DNA from: Deltaproteobacteria bacterium | GTDB lineage: Bacteria > Desulfobacterota_E > Deferrimicrobia > Deferrimicrobiales > Deferrimicrobiaceae | Reading direction: 5' to 3' | DNA length: 7,433 bases | Assembly: GCA_023489025.1 (NCBI GenBank) | Contig: JAMDCN010000158.1 | Location: forward strand, 1-7,433 | In this document: piece by piece, positions 1 through 6,125 of the stretch | Position numbering within the stretch: the first letter of the stretch is position 1 | How the letters are laid out: every line of letters starts with the position of its first letter | Translations under genes and position numbers: made by a program | Notes under the pieces: model-generated | Seen by the model: the letters and a program-made list of their open reading frames with translations, nothing else | Told to the model about the DNA's origin: nothing | The model's database searches: none

Positions 1-588
1 CCTTGACCTTCTGGATTTTGGGGAAGATGAGGGGGCGGGACATGGCCCTCTATTCGATGGCGCAGTTCCTGGGCGGTCTGGCCGGCGCGGGACTCGTCAA
101 GTTTCTTTGGGGGGGGGTGGGCGACAAGCGTGAACGCGGGGGTCACCATGCCGGCCCCGTGGATCTCTCCCGCGAGCGCGGCCGGAGTCGAGTTCCTGAT
201 CACCGGGACCCTCCTTTGGGTGATCCTCTTCTTCGTCAGCCACCCGAAATTGCATCGCTGGACCGGGTTCGCCGCCGGAGTCTGGGTCGCCTTTCTCGTC
301 TTCGCGGAAGCACCCGTCACGGGGACAAGCCTCAACCCCGCGCGGAGCCTGGGCCCCGCCGTCGTAACGGATGACTACCGGAACCTGTGGGTCTATTTCC
401 TCGGACCGCTGGGGGGCGCAACGGCGGCCGCGCTCCTCTGGAAACCGATGGTCGCCGCCGGGGTGAGGTCCGTGTTCTGCGCGAAACTCTTTCACACCGA
501 CCGCTACAGGTGCCATCTCGCCGATTGCCGTTTCGCCGGACATCATCCGTCGGTCGGCATTGCATCCCGAAAGGAGGATCTCTCATGA
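1..588 (+). CDS. Aquaporin / MIP-family channel, 5'-truncated and frameshifted
   Basis: This is the C-terminal part of a major intrinsic protein (water or small neutral solute channel of the inner membrane). The window opens just after where the first NPA loop should lie: frame 3 reads LTFWILGKMRGRD, then a helix ending KFLWGG near 117. The frame then changes to frame 1, which carries NAGVTMPAP (130-156), a helix 5 region, the second channel motif LNPARSLGP (331-357) and helix 6 (about 388-450). Deleting one G from the G9 run at 109-117 joins the halves as FLWGGWATSVNAG, a normal MIP sequence. The residue 12 before the Asn of the second NPA is Val rather than the His of water-selective AQP1, so strict water selectivity is doubtful. 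The cytosolic tail is rich in Cys and His. The stop overlaps the next gene's start. The family call is firm; whether the gene is intact, broken or mis-sequenced cannot be told from here. Confidence 0.82.
109..117 (+). repeat. Homopolymeric G9 run at the aquaporin frameshift
   Basis: Nine consecutive G residues lie exactly where the aquaporin reading frame moves from frame 3 to frame 1. A run of eight G would give one continuous reading frame. Such a run is prone both to sequencing or assembly error and to real slipped-strand length variation. Confidence 0.85.
570..577 (+). promoter_or_regulatory. Strong ribosome binding site for the glucose dehydrogenase gene
   Basis: AAAGGAGG is a near-perfect complement to the 16S rRNA 3' end and lies 7 bases before the ATG at 585. 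It sits inside the end of the aquaporin coding frame. It fixes the start at 585 rather than at in-frame codons further upstream that would overlap the aquaporin gene. Confidence 0.8.
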
Positions 589-1391
589 ACGCCTTCACCT
601 TGAAAGGTCAGCCCTCTCTCGTCACCGGAGCCAACTCCGGCATCGGTTACGCCGTGGCGAAAGCGCTCGCCGCCGCGGGCGCCCCCGTCGTCGTGAACTA
701 CGTGGCGGATCCTCCCTCCGCGGAACGGGTCGTCGACGAGATCCGGACCGCCGGCGGAGAGGCCATGGCGATCCGCGCCGACGTGAGCAGGGAAGACGAG
801 GTGCAGGCGATGTTCCGGAAGATGTTCGACGCGTACGGCACCATCCACATCCTCGTGAACAACGCCGGGCTGCAGAGGGACGCCCGGTTCGTCGACATGA
901 CGCTGCACGACTGGGAATTCGTGCTGTCGGTCAACCTCACCGGGCAGTTCCTGTGCGCCCGGGAGGCGGCGAGGGAATTCCTCCGCCGGGGCGTGATCCC
1001 GGAGGTCTCGTGCGCGGCCGGGAAGATCCTGTGCATGTCGTCCGTCCACGAGGTCATCCCTTGGGCGGGGCACGTCAATTACGCCGCATCGAAAGGCGGA
1101 GTGATGCTGCTGATGAAGTCGCTGGCGCAGGAACTGGCGCCGCACCGGATCCGCGTCAACAGCCTCTGCCCCGGGGCGATCCGAACCCCCATCAACACGG
1201 CCGCATGGTCCACGCCCGAGGCCCTCTCCGGGCTGTTGACCCTGATCCCGTACGGCCGGATCGGCGAACCGGAAGACATCGGCCGTGCGGCGGTCTGGCT
1301 CGCCTCGGACGCGTCGGATTACGTGAACGGAACGTCCCTCTTTATCGACGGGGGGATGACGCTCTTCCCGGGGTTTTCCACGAACGGGTAA
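585..1391 (+). CDS. gdh: Glucose 1-dehydrogenase-type short-chain dehydrogenase
   Basis: A 268-residue classical SDR, predicted to oxidise beta-D-glucose (or a related sugar) to the glucono-lactone with NAD(P)+ in the cytosol. Visible motifs: cofactor loop TGANSGIG (14-21), NNAG (92-95), catalytic Asn117, Ser153, Tyr166 and Lys170, the PG motif (196-197) and a C-terminal GGMTLFPGF. The stretch around the active site (MSSVHEVIPW then NYAASKGG) and the C-terminus match Bacillus glucose dehydrogenase as I recall it, with no gaps from the active site to the C-terminus. About seven extra residues occur near 137-145. Val40 replaces the Arg39 of the Bacillus enzyme that helps hold the NADP phosphate, suggesting NAD preference (inference). 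The ATG overlaps the aquaporin TGA, so the pair is probably translationally coupled. The SDR family is certain; glucose as the true substrate is likely but other polyols or sugars are possible. Confidence 0.87.
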   Translation: MNAFTLKGQPSLVTGANSGIGYAVAKALAAAGAPVVVNYVADPPSAERVVDEIRTAGGEAMAIRADVSREDEVQAMFRKMFDAYGTIHILVNNAGLQRDARFVDMTLHDWEFVLSVNLTGQFLCAREAAREFLRRGVIPEVSCAAGKILCMSSVHEVIPWAGHVNYAASKGGVMLLMKSLAQELAPHRIRVNSLCPGAIRTPINTAAWSTPEALSGLLTLIPYGRIGEPEDIGRAAVWLASDASDYVNGTSLFIDGGMTLFPGFSTNG

Positions 1392-1395
1392 CGCG

Positions 1396-1431
1396 GGAAA
1401 AGGTCCCGGACCGGGGCCCCGGATCTTTTCC
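1396..1431 (+). terminator. Strong hairpin after the dehydrogenase gene, possible terminator
   Basis: GGAAAAGGTCC (1396-1406) pairs with GGATCTTTTCC (1421-1431), giving 11 continuous pairs including one G-U. The loop contains part of the palindrome CCGGGGCCCCGG (1411-1422). It starts 5 bases after the stop codon, as expected of a transcript end, but no T run follows, so it may act in mRNA end protection or need Rho. It separates the aquaporin/dehydrogenase unit from ftsH. Confidence 0.5.
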
Positions 1432-1451
1432 GCCGGGAGAATGGATCTCTC

Positions 1452-1480
1452 TTCACGCCCTTCTTCCGGGAAGGTAAAAT
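1452..1480 (+). promoter_or_regulatory. Candidate sigma70-type promoter for ftsH
   Basis: TTCACG (1452-1457; 4 of 6 to TTGACA) and TAAAAT (1475-1480; 5 of 6 to TATAAT) are separated by exactly 17 bases in an otherwise GC-rich gap. Transcription would start near 1487, leaving a leader of about 64 bases before the ftsH ATG. I see no sigma32-type heat-shock promoter or CIRCE element here. Confidence 0.5.
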
Positions 1481-1540
1481 AACGAGGTATCGCGGGTCGT
1501 TGACGTCGGGCAGCCGATCCGCGCCCCGGGCGAGCCCCGA

Positions 1541-1548
1541 AGGAGGGG
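1541..1548 (+). promoter_or_regulatory. Ribosome binding site deciding the ftsH start
   Basis: AGGAGGGG lies 2 bases before the ATG at 1551, with its AGGAGG core 4 bases away. The in-frame TTG at 1500 lacks such a site and would add 17 residues of low-complexity sequence, so ATG 1551 is preferred. Confidence 0.65.
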
Positions 1549-1550
1549 AC

Positions 1551-3449
1551 ATGCCACCAAACGGGAATAAGAATCCGGTAGGTAATCTAACGGACAAGTT
1601 GCGTTCCATCTTCGGTCCACAGCCCCCCCGGAAAACACAGAACGACCTGCCTCCGAAGGTTCATTTCAGCATCTGGTATTTCGTGGTGGCGTTCCTGTTG
1701 ATATCCGCCCTGCAACAATACTTGTTCTCCCGGAGGGTGGAGACGATCCCCTACAGCCGGTTCAAGCAGCAACTGGCCGTGGACAACGTGGACACATTGG
1801 CCATCGGGCCGGAAAGCATCACCGGAACGTTAAAAGGAAAAGACAAGAAGCCGGGGCAGGAGTTCGTCACACTCCGGGTGGAGGATCCAGGCCTGGTGAA
1901 GGACCTGGATGACCATAAAGTCAACTATTCCGGCCGCTATGACAGTAAATTCCTCGCCAATGTTCTGTCCTGGATCCTCCCGATCGGCATCCTTCTCCTG
2001 ATCTGGCGGTTCGCCATGAAAAAGATGGGGCCGGGGATGGGGGTGATGTCGTTCGCCAAGAGCAAAGCCAAGCTTTTTGCGGAGAGTGAAACCAAGGTCA
2101 CTTTTGCCGATGTGGCGGGAATCGACGAGGCGAAAGAAGAGCTCCTGGAAGTCGTGGAATTTTTGAGTAAGCCGGAGAAATTCCAGAAGCTGGGGGGGAG
2201 GATCCCCAAAGGGGTGCTTCTTGTGGGCCCGCCGGGAACCGGGAAAACCCTTCTGGCGAGAGCCGTGGCCGGGGAGGCGAAAGTCCCTTTCTTCAGCATC
2301 AGCGGCTCGGAGTTCGTGGAGATGTTCGTCGGCGTGGGTGCGGCGCGCGTTCGCGATCTTTTCTCCCAGGCAACAAGCCAGGCCCCCTGCATCATTTTCA
2401 TCGATGAACTCGATGCGTTGGGGAAAGCCCGCGGCATGAACATCATGGGCGGGCATGACGAGCAGGAGCAAACCCTCAACCAGCTCCTTGTGGAGATGGA
2501 TGGATTCGCAACGAACAAGGGTGTCATCATCATGGCCGCCACGAACCGGCCGGAGATCCTGGATTCCGCCTTGTTGCGCCCCGGACGGTTTGACCGGCAA
2601 GTCCTGGTGGACCGCCCGGACATCAACGGGCGGGAAGCCATCCTGAAGATCCATTCCAGGAACGTCGTATTGGGAACCGATGTGGATCTTCGCAAGGTCG
2701 CCGGCCGCACCGCGGGCTTCGTGGGAGCCGACCTTGCCAACCTCATCAACGAGGCCGCCCTGTTGGCGGCCCGGAAAGATAAGGATTCGGTGAGCCTGGC
2801 GGACTTCGACGAGGCGATCGACCGGGTGGTTGCGGGTCTGCAGAAAAAGAACCGGGTGATGAATGCGCAGGAGAAGGAAATTGTCGCCGTTCACGAATCC
2901 GGACACGCAATTGTGGCCGAATCGGTTGATCATGGCGACCCGGTTGCCAAAATCTCGATTATCCCCCGGGGGATCGCGGCCCTCGGATATACCCAGCAGC
3001 AGCCCACGGAGGACCGGTACCTGATGACCCGGTCGGAGCTGCTGGACCGCCTGGCCGTGCTTCTGGGGGGGAGGGTGGCGGAGGAACTGGTTTTCGGGGA
3101 GATCTCCACGGGGGCGCAGAACGACCTGCAGAGGGCCACCGACATGGCCCGGTCCATGGTCACGGAATACGGCATGAGCGATCGCCTTGGGCTGGTAACC
3201 TACGAGCGCCCCCAACAGGCCAGGTTTCTCCCGGGGACGTTCCCCGCGAACAAGGCCTACAGCGAAGAGAAAGCGGCCCAGATCGACGAAGAAATCTCCC
3301 AGGTGATCGAGCAGGCCCACCAAAGGGTGCGGGGAATCCTGTCCACCCGGAGGAAAGCGCTGGAGGAGGTGGCCCGCCTTCTCTCCCGGAAGGAGATCGT
3401 GCAGGGGGAGGAACTAAGGGAGATATTGGGCAAAATGTCCGCGGAGTAG
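1551..3449 (+). CDS. ftsH: ATP-dependent zinc metalloprotease FtsH
   Basis: A complete 632-residue FtsH, the inner-membrane hexameric AAA+ protease that extracts and degrades membrane and regulatory proteins. Order of parts: cytosolic N-terminus, TM1 (about 39-59), a short periplasmic domain, TM2 (about 134-156), the AAA+ domain with Walker A GPPGTGKT (226-233), pore loop MFVG (258-261), Walker B FIDELD (283-288) and second region of homology with arginine fingers Arg346 and Arg349. The M41 peptidase follows, with zinc motif HESGH (448-452) and a third ligand probably Asp525 in [10 protein letters not shown]. All catalytic residues are present. The gene has its own promoter-like sequence and lacks the tilS/hpt or folP neighbours often seen beside the housekeeping copy. 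It may therefore be an additional paralogue (inference). Its codon use is visibly less GC-biased than that of the neighbouring cytochrome genes, especially at the 5' end. Confidence 0.96.
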   Translation: MPPNGNKNPVGNLTDKLRSIFGPQPPRKTQNDLPPKVHFSIWYFVVAFLLISALQQYLFSRRVETIPYSRFKQQLAVDNVDTLAIGPESITGTLKGKDKKPGQEFVTLRVEDPGLVKDLDDHKVNYSGRYDSKFLANVLSWILPIGILLLIWRFAMKKMGPGMGVMSFAKSKAKLFAESETKVTFADVAGIDEAKEELLEVVEFLSKPEKFQKLGGRIPKGVLLVGPPGTGKTLLARAVAGEAKVPFFSISGSEFVEMFVGVGAARVRDLFSQATSQAPCIIFIDELDALGKARGMNIMGGHDEQEQTLNQLLVEMDGFATNKGVIIMAATNRPEILDSALLRPGRFDRQVLVDRPDINGREAILKIHSRNVVLGTDVDLRKVAGRTAGFVGADLANLINEAALLAARKDKDSVSLADFDEAIDRVVAGLQKKNRVMNAQEKEIVAVHESGHAIVAESVDHGDPVAKISIIPRGIAALGYTQQQPTEDRYLMTRSELLDRLAVLLGGRVAEELVFGEISTGAQNDLQRATDMARSMVTEYGMSDRLGLVTYERPQQARFLPGTFPANKAYSEEKAAQIDEEISQVIEQAHQRVRGILSTRRKALEEVARLLSRKEIVQGEELREILGKMSAE

Positions 3450-3477
3450 CCCGGCTGCCGTCCTGTTTTCCCCATGT

Positions 3478-3498
3478 CCCGGCGGGGAGTCCGCCGGG
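3478..3498 (+). other. Perfect 8-bp hairpin in the ftsH/Rieske gap
   Basis: CCCGGCGG (3478-3485) and CCGCCGGG (3491-3498) form an all-GC 8-bp stem around the 5-base loop GGAGT. It sits 28 bases after the ftsH stop and 4 bases before the Rieske ribosome binding site. No T run follows, so it is not a typical intrinsic terminator. It could protect a processed mRNA 5' or 3' end or tune translation. Confidence 0.55.
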
Positions 3499-3502
3499 CC
3501 CC

Positions 3503-3513
3503 AGGAGGAGGAA
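3503..3513 (+). promoter_or_regulatory. Ribosome binding site of the Rieske gene
   Basis: AGGAGGAGGAA precedes ATG 3522 by 8 bases. It decides against the upstream in-frame ATG at 3474, which lies before the hairpin. A further in-frame ATG at 3534 (four codons in) is possible but more distant. Confidence 0.65.
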
Positions 3514-3521
3514 CAGCGTAC

Positions 3522-4055
3522 ATGGACGAAAAAATGTCCCATCCCGATGATTCCGCCGAAGCGACGCGACGGGATTTCTTCCGGATCGCGATCGGCGTCC
3601 TGGGGACGGTCGTCGGCCTCGTACTCGCCATCCCGCTCGTCGGATTCCTGGTCGGCCCCGCTTTCCGGAAAAAGATCCCACGCTGGGCGCGCGTCGCGAA
3701 GGTCGAATCCCTGCCGCTCGGCCAACCGGCGGTCCTGTCGTTCACGGACCAATCGTCCGAAGGCTACCTTCGGGAGACGGTCGTCCGAAACGTCTGGGCC
3801 GTCCGGCGTTCGGCCACGGAAGTCACGGTGTTCTCACCGATCTGCACCCACCTGGGCTGCCGCTACGACTGGGAGCCGAATTCGGGCCGCTTCCTTTGCC
3901 CTTGCCACGGAAGCCTGTTCGGGCTGGACGGGAAGGTGCTGGCGGGACCGGCGCCCCGCCCGCTCGACACCCTCCCCGTGAAGATCGAGAACGGGGAGCT
4001 GTTCGTGGAATGGGAACGGTTCGAACTTGGCATTTCCAGGAAGATCCCGGTATAG
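3522..4055 (+). CDS. Rieske [2Fe-2S] protein of a bc-type complex
   Basis: A 177-residue Rieske iron-sulfur subunit, which takes the first electron from quinol at the Qo site and passes it to a c-type cytochrome on the periplasmic side. The N-terminus has a Tat-type motif TRRDFFR (15-21) followed by an uncleaved membrane anchor (about 21-45). Cluster box 1 is CTHLGC (108-113) and box 2 is CPCHG (126-130). By family rule Cys108, His110, Cys126 and His129 bind the cluster and Cys113-Cys128 form the stabilising disulfide; all are present. It is followed 10 bases later by the cytochrome b-c-c gene, whose ribosome binding site includes this gene's stop codon, so the two are co-translated parts of one complex. 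Names such as petC or qcrA would fit; I give none because usage differs between groups. Start 3522 was chosen for its ribosome binding site. Confidence 0.94.
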   Translation: MDEKMSHPDDSAEATRRDFFRIAIGVLGTVVGLVLAIPLVGFLVGPAFRKKIPRWARVAKVESLPLGQPAVLSFTDQSSEGYLRETVVRNVWAVRRSATEVTVFSPICTHLGCRYDWEPNSGRFLCPCHGSLFGLDGKVLAGPAPRPLDTLPVKIENGELFVEWERFELGISRKIPV

Positions 4056-4059
4056 GAGA
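4054..4059 (+). promoter_or_regulatory. Ribosome binding site of the cytochrome b-c-c gene, overlapping the Rieske stop
   Basis: AGGAGA begins at the second base of the Rieske TAG stop and lies 6 bases before ATG 4066. This fixes the start at 4066 over an earlier in-frame ATG at 4027 inside the Rieske gene, and indicates translational coupling. Confidence 0.65.
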
Positions 4060-4065
4060 CCCGCC

Positions 4066-6102
4066 ATGCCCGACAGGATCCTCCGCTGGATCGACGAGCG
4101 TATCCCCCTGACCGACATGGTCCGGAGGGCGCTGGACGAGGAGATCCCCGGGGGATCGCGGTACGCCTACGCCCTCGGCAGCGCCATCCTTTTCGTCTTC
4201 GTCCTGCAGATGATCACGGGCGTCGCGCAGCTTTTCTACTATGTCCCCACCGTGGACCACGCGTACGACAGCGTCAACTTCCTGCGGACGGAAGTCCCCT
4301 TCGGGTGGCTGATCCACAACCTGCACTACTGGGGAGCCAACGCGATGATCGTGCTGGTGGGGCTTCACATCGCCCGCGTGTTCATCTACGGCGCATACAA
4401 GGCCCCGAGGGAACTGACGTGGCTTGCGGGGGTCGCCCTGCTGCTCGTCACCGCGGGCCTCGTCTTCACGGGCGCGCCTCTCCCGTGGGACGAGCCCGGA
4501 TACTGGGCCGCGGAGGTGGGCACCAGCATCGCCGGCACCGTCCCATTGGTGGGAAACGCGGTGAAGCAGCTGCTCCGGGGGGGCGACGTCATGGGGCCGC
4601 TCGCCCTCTCCCGGATGTTCGTTCTCCACGTAGCGATCCTTCCGGCGATCCTCCTTGGGTTCCTCGCGATTCACCTGGCGGCCTTTCGCGCGTTCGGATC
4701 CGTCGGCCCCTGGGACGAATCAAAGCGAAAAAACACCGGGGAGTTCTGGCCGGACCAGGCGTTCAAGGATTCGGTGGTGACGGTGTTTCTCCTGCTCCTC
4801 CTGGTCTCCCTCTGCGTCTACGCGCCGCCTCCGATCGCCGGGCCGGCCGACCCGCTGGACACTTCCTACGTCCCGAAGCCGGAGTGGAATTTTCTTTTCC
4901 TTTACGAAGCCTTGAAGTTTCTCCCCGGACGCCTCGAGCCTCTCGGGACGATGGGAATTCCCCTTCTCGGTGTCCTGGCCCTGGTCCTGCTCCCCTTCCT
5001 CGACCGGAGCCCGGAACGGAACCCCCTGCGCCGCCGGTTCGCCATGGCGGGTGGCGCGGCCTGGGTCGGTTTCGTCCTCTCCTTCACCGTCATCGGCTAT
5101 CTCAGCCATCCCGTAGGAGTCGGAGGGACCACCGGTCCGCCGCCGAGCGGCTCCCCGTCCAGCCTGTCCCCGAGTGCGCGGGAAGGGTCCCGGCTCTTTG
5201 GATCCCTTGGTTGCGTCGGTTGCCACAGCGTCAACGGGAAGGGGGGAGCGGTGGGTCCCGACCTGTCGGATGAATCGCGGCGCGGACATTCGCGCGCCTG
5301 GCTCGCGGCCCAGATCGCCAACCCGAAATCCCACAATCCGAACTCGATCATGCCCCCCTACCCGACGCTGGGCGACACGCAGATGAACCAGGTCGTGGAT
5401 TACCTGATGAGCCTCGGGGCCACCGCACCGTCCGCCGGGGAAGTATCTGCAAACCCGCCTCCCTCGGCGGCAACTCCCGCCCCACCGGCTCACCCGGCGC
5501 GCCGCGCCGCACCGCCGTCCGTTCCGGCGGCCCCGCCGGCCGGGCTCGCCCCGACGAACCCTTCCCTGCCGCCCGCCGCGGTCCACGGCGTCGGCCCCCT
5601 CTTTTCGGGATCCCCCGACCAGGGCCCCCCGGGCCCGGCGGCGTCCGTCATCGGGAGCGTGGAGCGCGGGGCGATCCTCTTCCGCCTGTACTGCGTCTCC
5701 TGCCACGGATCCGACGGAAAAGGCGGCGTCCCCAATCCCGGCGCAGTGGGCGGCGCGATCCCTCCGCTCAACCCCATCCAGCGGAAATATTTTTCCGCGG
5801 ACCCGAACGAGTTCGCCGCAAATATCGACCGGGTCCTCCAGCACGGCGCGATCCCGAAGGGGCCCCTGCCCGAGAAGAGCATGCTCACCTTCGGAACGAC
5901 GCATTCCCTGTCGCAGGAGGAGATAGCGAACCTCGAGGCGTACATCCTTTCCCTCAACGGGGTGGAGCGGGCGCGACTGAGGCATGCGGGAATCCCGCCC
6001 GAGACCTGGCTCCTCATCGTAATCGCAGCGTTCACCCTCGCGGCTGGGGGACTCCTGGTGATCCGGGCGCTCCGCCTCCGGAAAAGTGCCGGAACGCGGT
6101 GA
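4066..6102 (+). CDS. Cytochrome b fused to two c-type cytochrome domains (bc complex)
   Basis: A 678-residue fusion carrying the quinol-oxidising and electron-exit modules of a bc/b6f-type complex. Residues 1-350 are a cytochrome b with about seven helices, equal to b6 plus subunit IV in one chain. b-haem ligands are His87/His101 and His188/His203; the latter pair is 15 apart, as in b6. The Qo motif reads PEWN (272-275) instead of PEWY. Ala36 stands where b6 has the haem-ci cysteine. The first c domain (about 367-450) has CVGCH (383-387) with Met429 a likely axial ligand. A Pro/Ala-rich linker (about 452-524) leads to a second c domain (about 525-632) with CVSCH (543-547) and probable ligand Met606. 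A final helix (about 646-666) and Arg-rich tail anchor it. Seven helices put both c domains in the periplasm and the tail in the cytosol, consistent with the positive-inside rule. It is the second gene of the Rieske operon; no oxidase lies nearby. Confidence 0.93.
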   Translation: MPDRILRWIDERIPLTDMVRRALDEEIPGGSRYAYALGSAILFVFVLQMITGVAQLFYYVPTVDHAYDSVNFLRTEVPFGWLIHNLHYWGANAMIVLVGLHIARVFIYGAYKAPRELTWLAGVALLLVTAGLVFTGAPLPWDEPGYWAAEVGTSIAGTVPLVGNAVKQLLRGGDVMGPLALSRMFVLHVAILPAILLGFLAIHLAAFRAFGSVGPWDESKRKNTGEFWPDQAFKDSVVTVFLLLLLVSLCVYAPPPIAGPADPLDTSYVPKPEWNFLFLYEALKFLPGRLEPLGTMGIPLLGVLALVLLPFLDRSPERNPLRRRFAMAGGAAWVGFVLSFTVIGYLSHPVGVGGTTGPPPSGSPSSLSPSAREGSRLFGSLGCVGCHSVNGKGGAVGPDLSDESRRGHSRAWLAAQIANPKSHNPNSIMPPYPTLGDTQMNQVVDYLMSLGATAPSAGEVSANPPPSAATPAPPAHPARRAAPPSVPAAPPAGLAPTNPSLPPAAVHGVGPLFSGSPDQGPPGPAASVIGSVERGAILFRLYCVSCHGSDGKGGVPNPGAVGGAIPPLNPIQRKYFSADPNEFAANIDRVLQHGAIPKGPLPEKSMLTFGTTHSLSQEEIANLEAYILSLNGVERARLRHAGIPPETWLLIVIAAFTLAAGGLLVIRALRLRKSAGTR

Positions 6103-6125
6103 GGGAACGCCCTACGGCGATCCGG

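Noticed and set aside
387..584. In-frame upstream extension of the glucose dehydrogenase
   Set aside because: Would overlap nearly 200 bases of the aquaporin and adds non-SDR sequence; the ribosome binding site at 570-577 points to ATG 585.
130..588. A separate short gene starting at GTG 130
   Set aside because: The sequence is the second half of the same aquaporin whose first half is in frame 3; a GTG start mid-fold without a ribosome binding site is unlikely.
560..1477. 305-codon frame overlapping the dehydrogenase on the same strand
   Set aside because: Arg-rich shadow frame; the SDR motifs are all in the other frame.
1500..1550. TTG start for FtsH
   Set aside because: No ribosome binding site before it, and ATG 1551 has AGGAGGGG just upstream.
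1830..3323. 497-codon open frame antisense to ftsH
   Set aside because: It mirrors a complete, motif-rich FtsH in a GC-rich background where stop codons are rare; it has no recognisable domain, no ribosome binding site of note, and His/Pro/Arg-heavy composition.
3823..4674. 283-codon antisense open frame across the Rieske/cytochrome b junction
   Set aside because: Spans two real genes on the opposite strand with charged low-complexity sequence; an artefact of high GC.
4720..5985. 421-codon open frame antisense to the cytochrome b-c-c gene
   Set aside because: Low-complexity Arg/Gly/Asp-rich translation, no known motif, fully covered by a well-supported gene on the other strand.
6103..6125. 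Bidirectional terminator between the convergent cytochrome and gnd genes
   Set aside because: Only a weak 4-bp AGGG/CCCT stem and no T run are visible, so I cannot support it.
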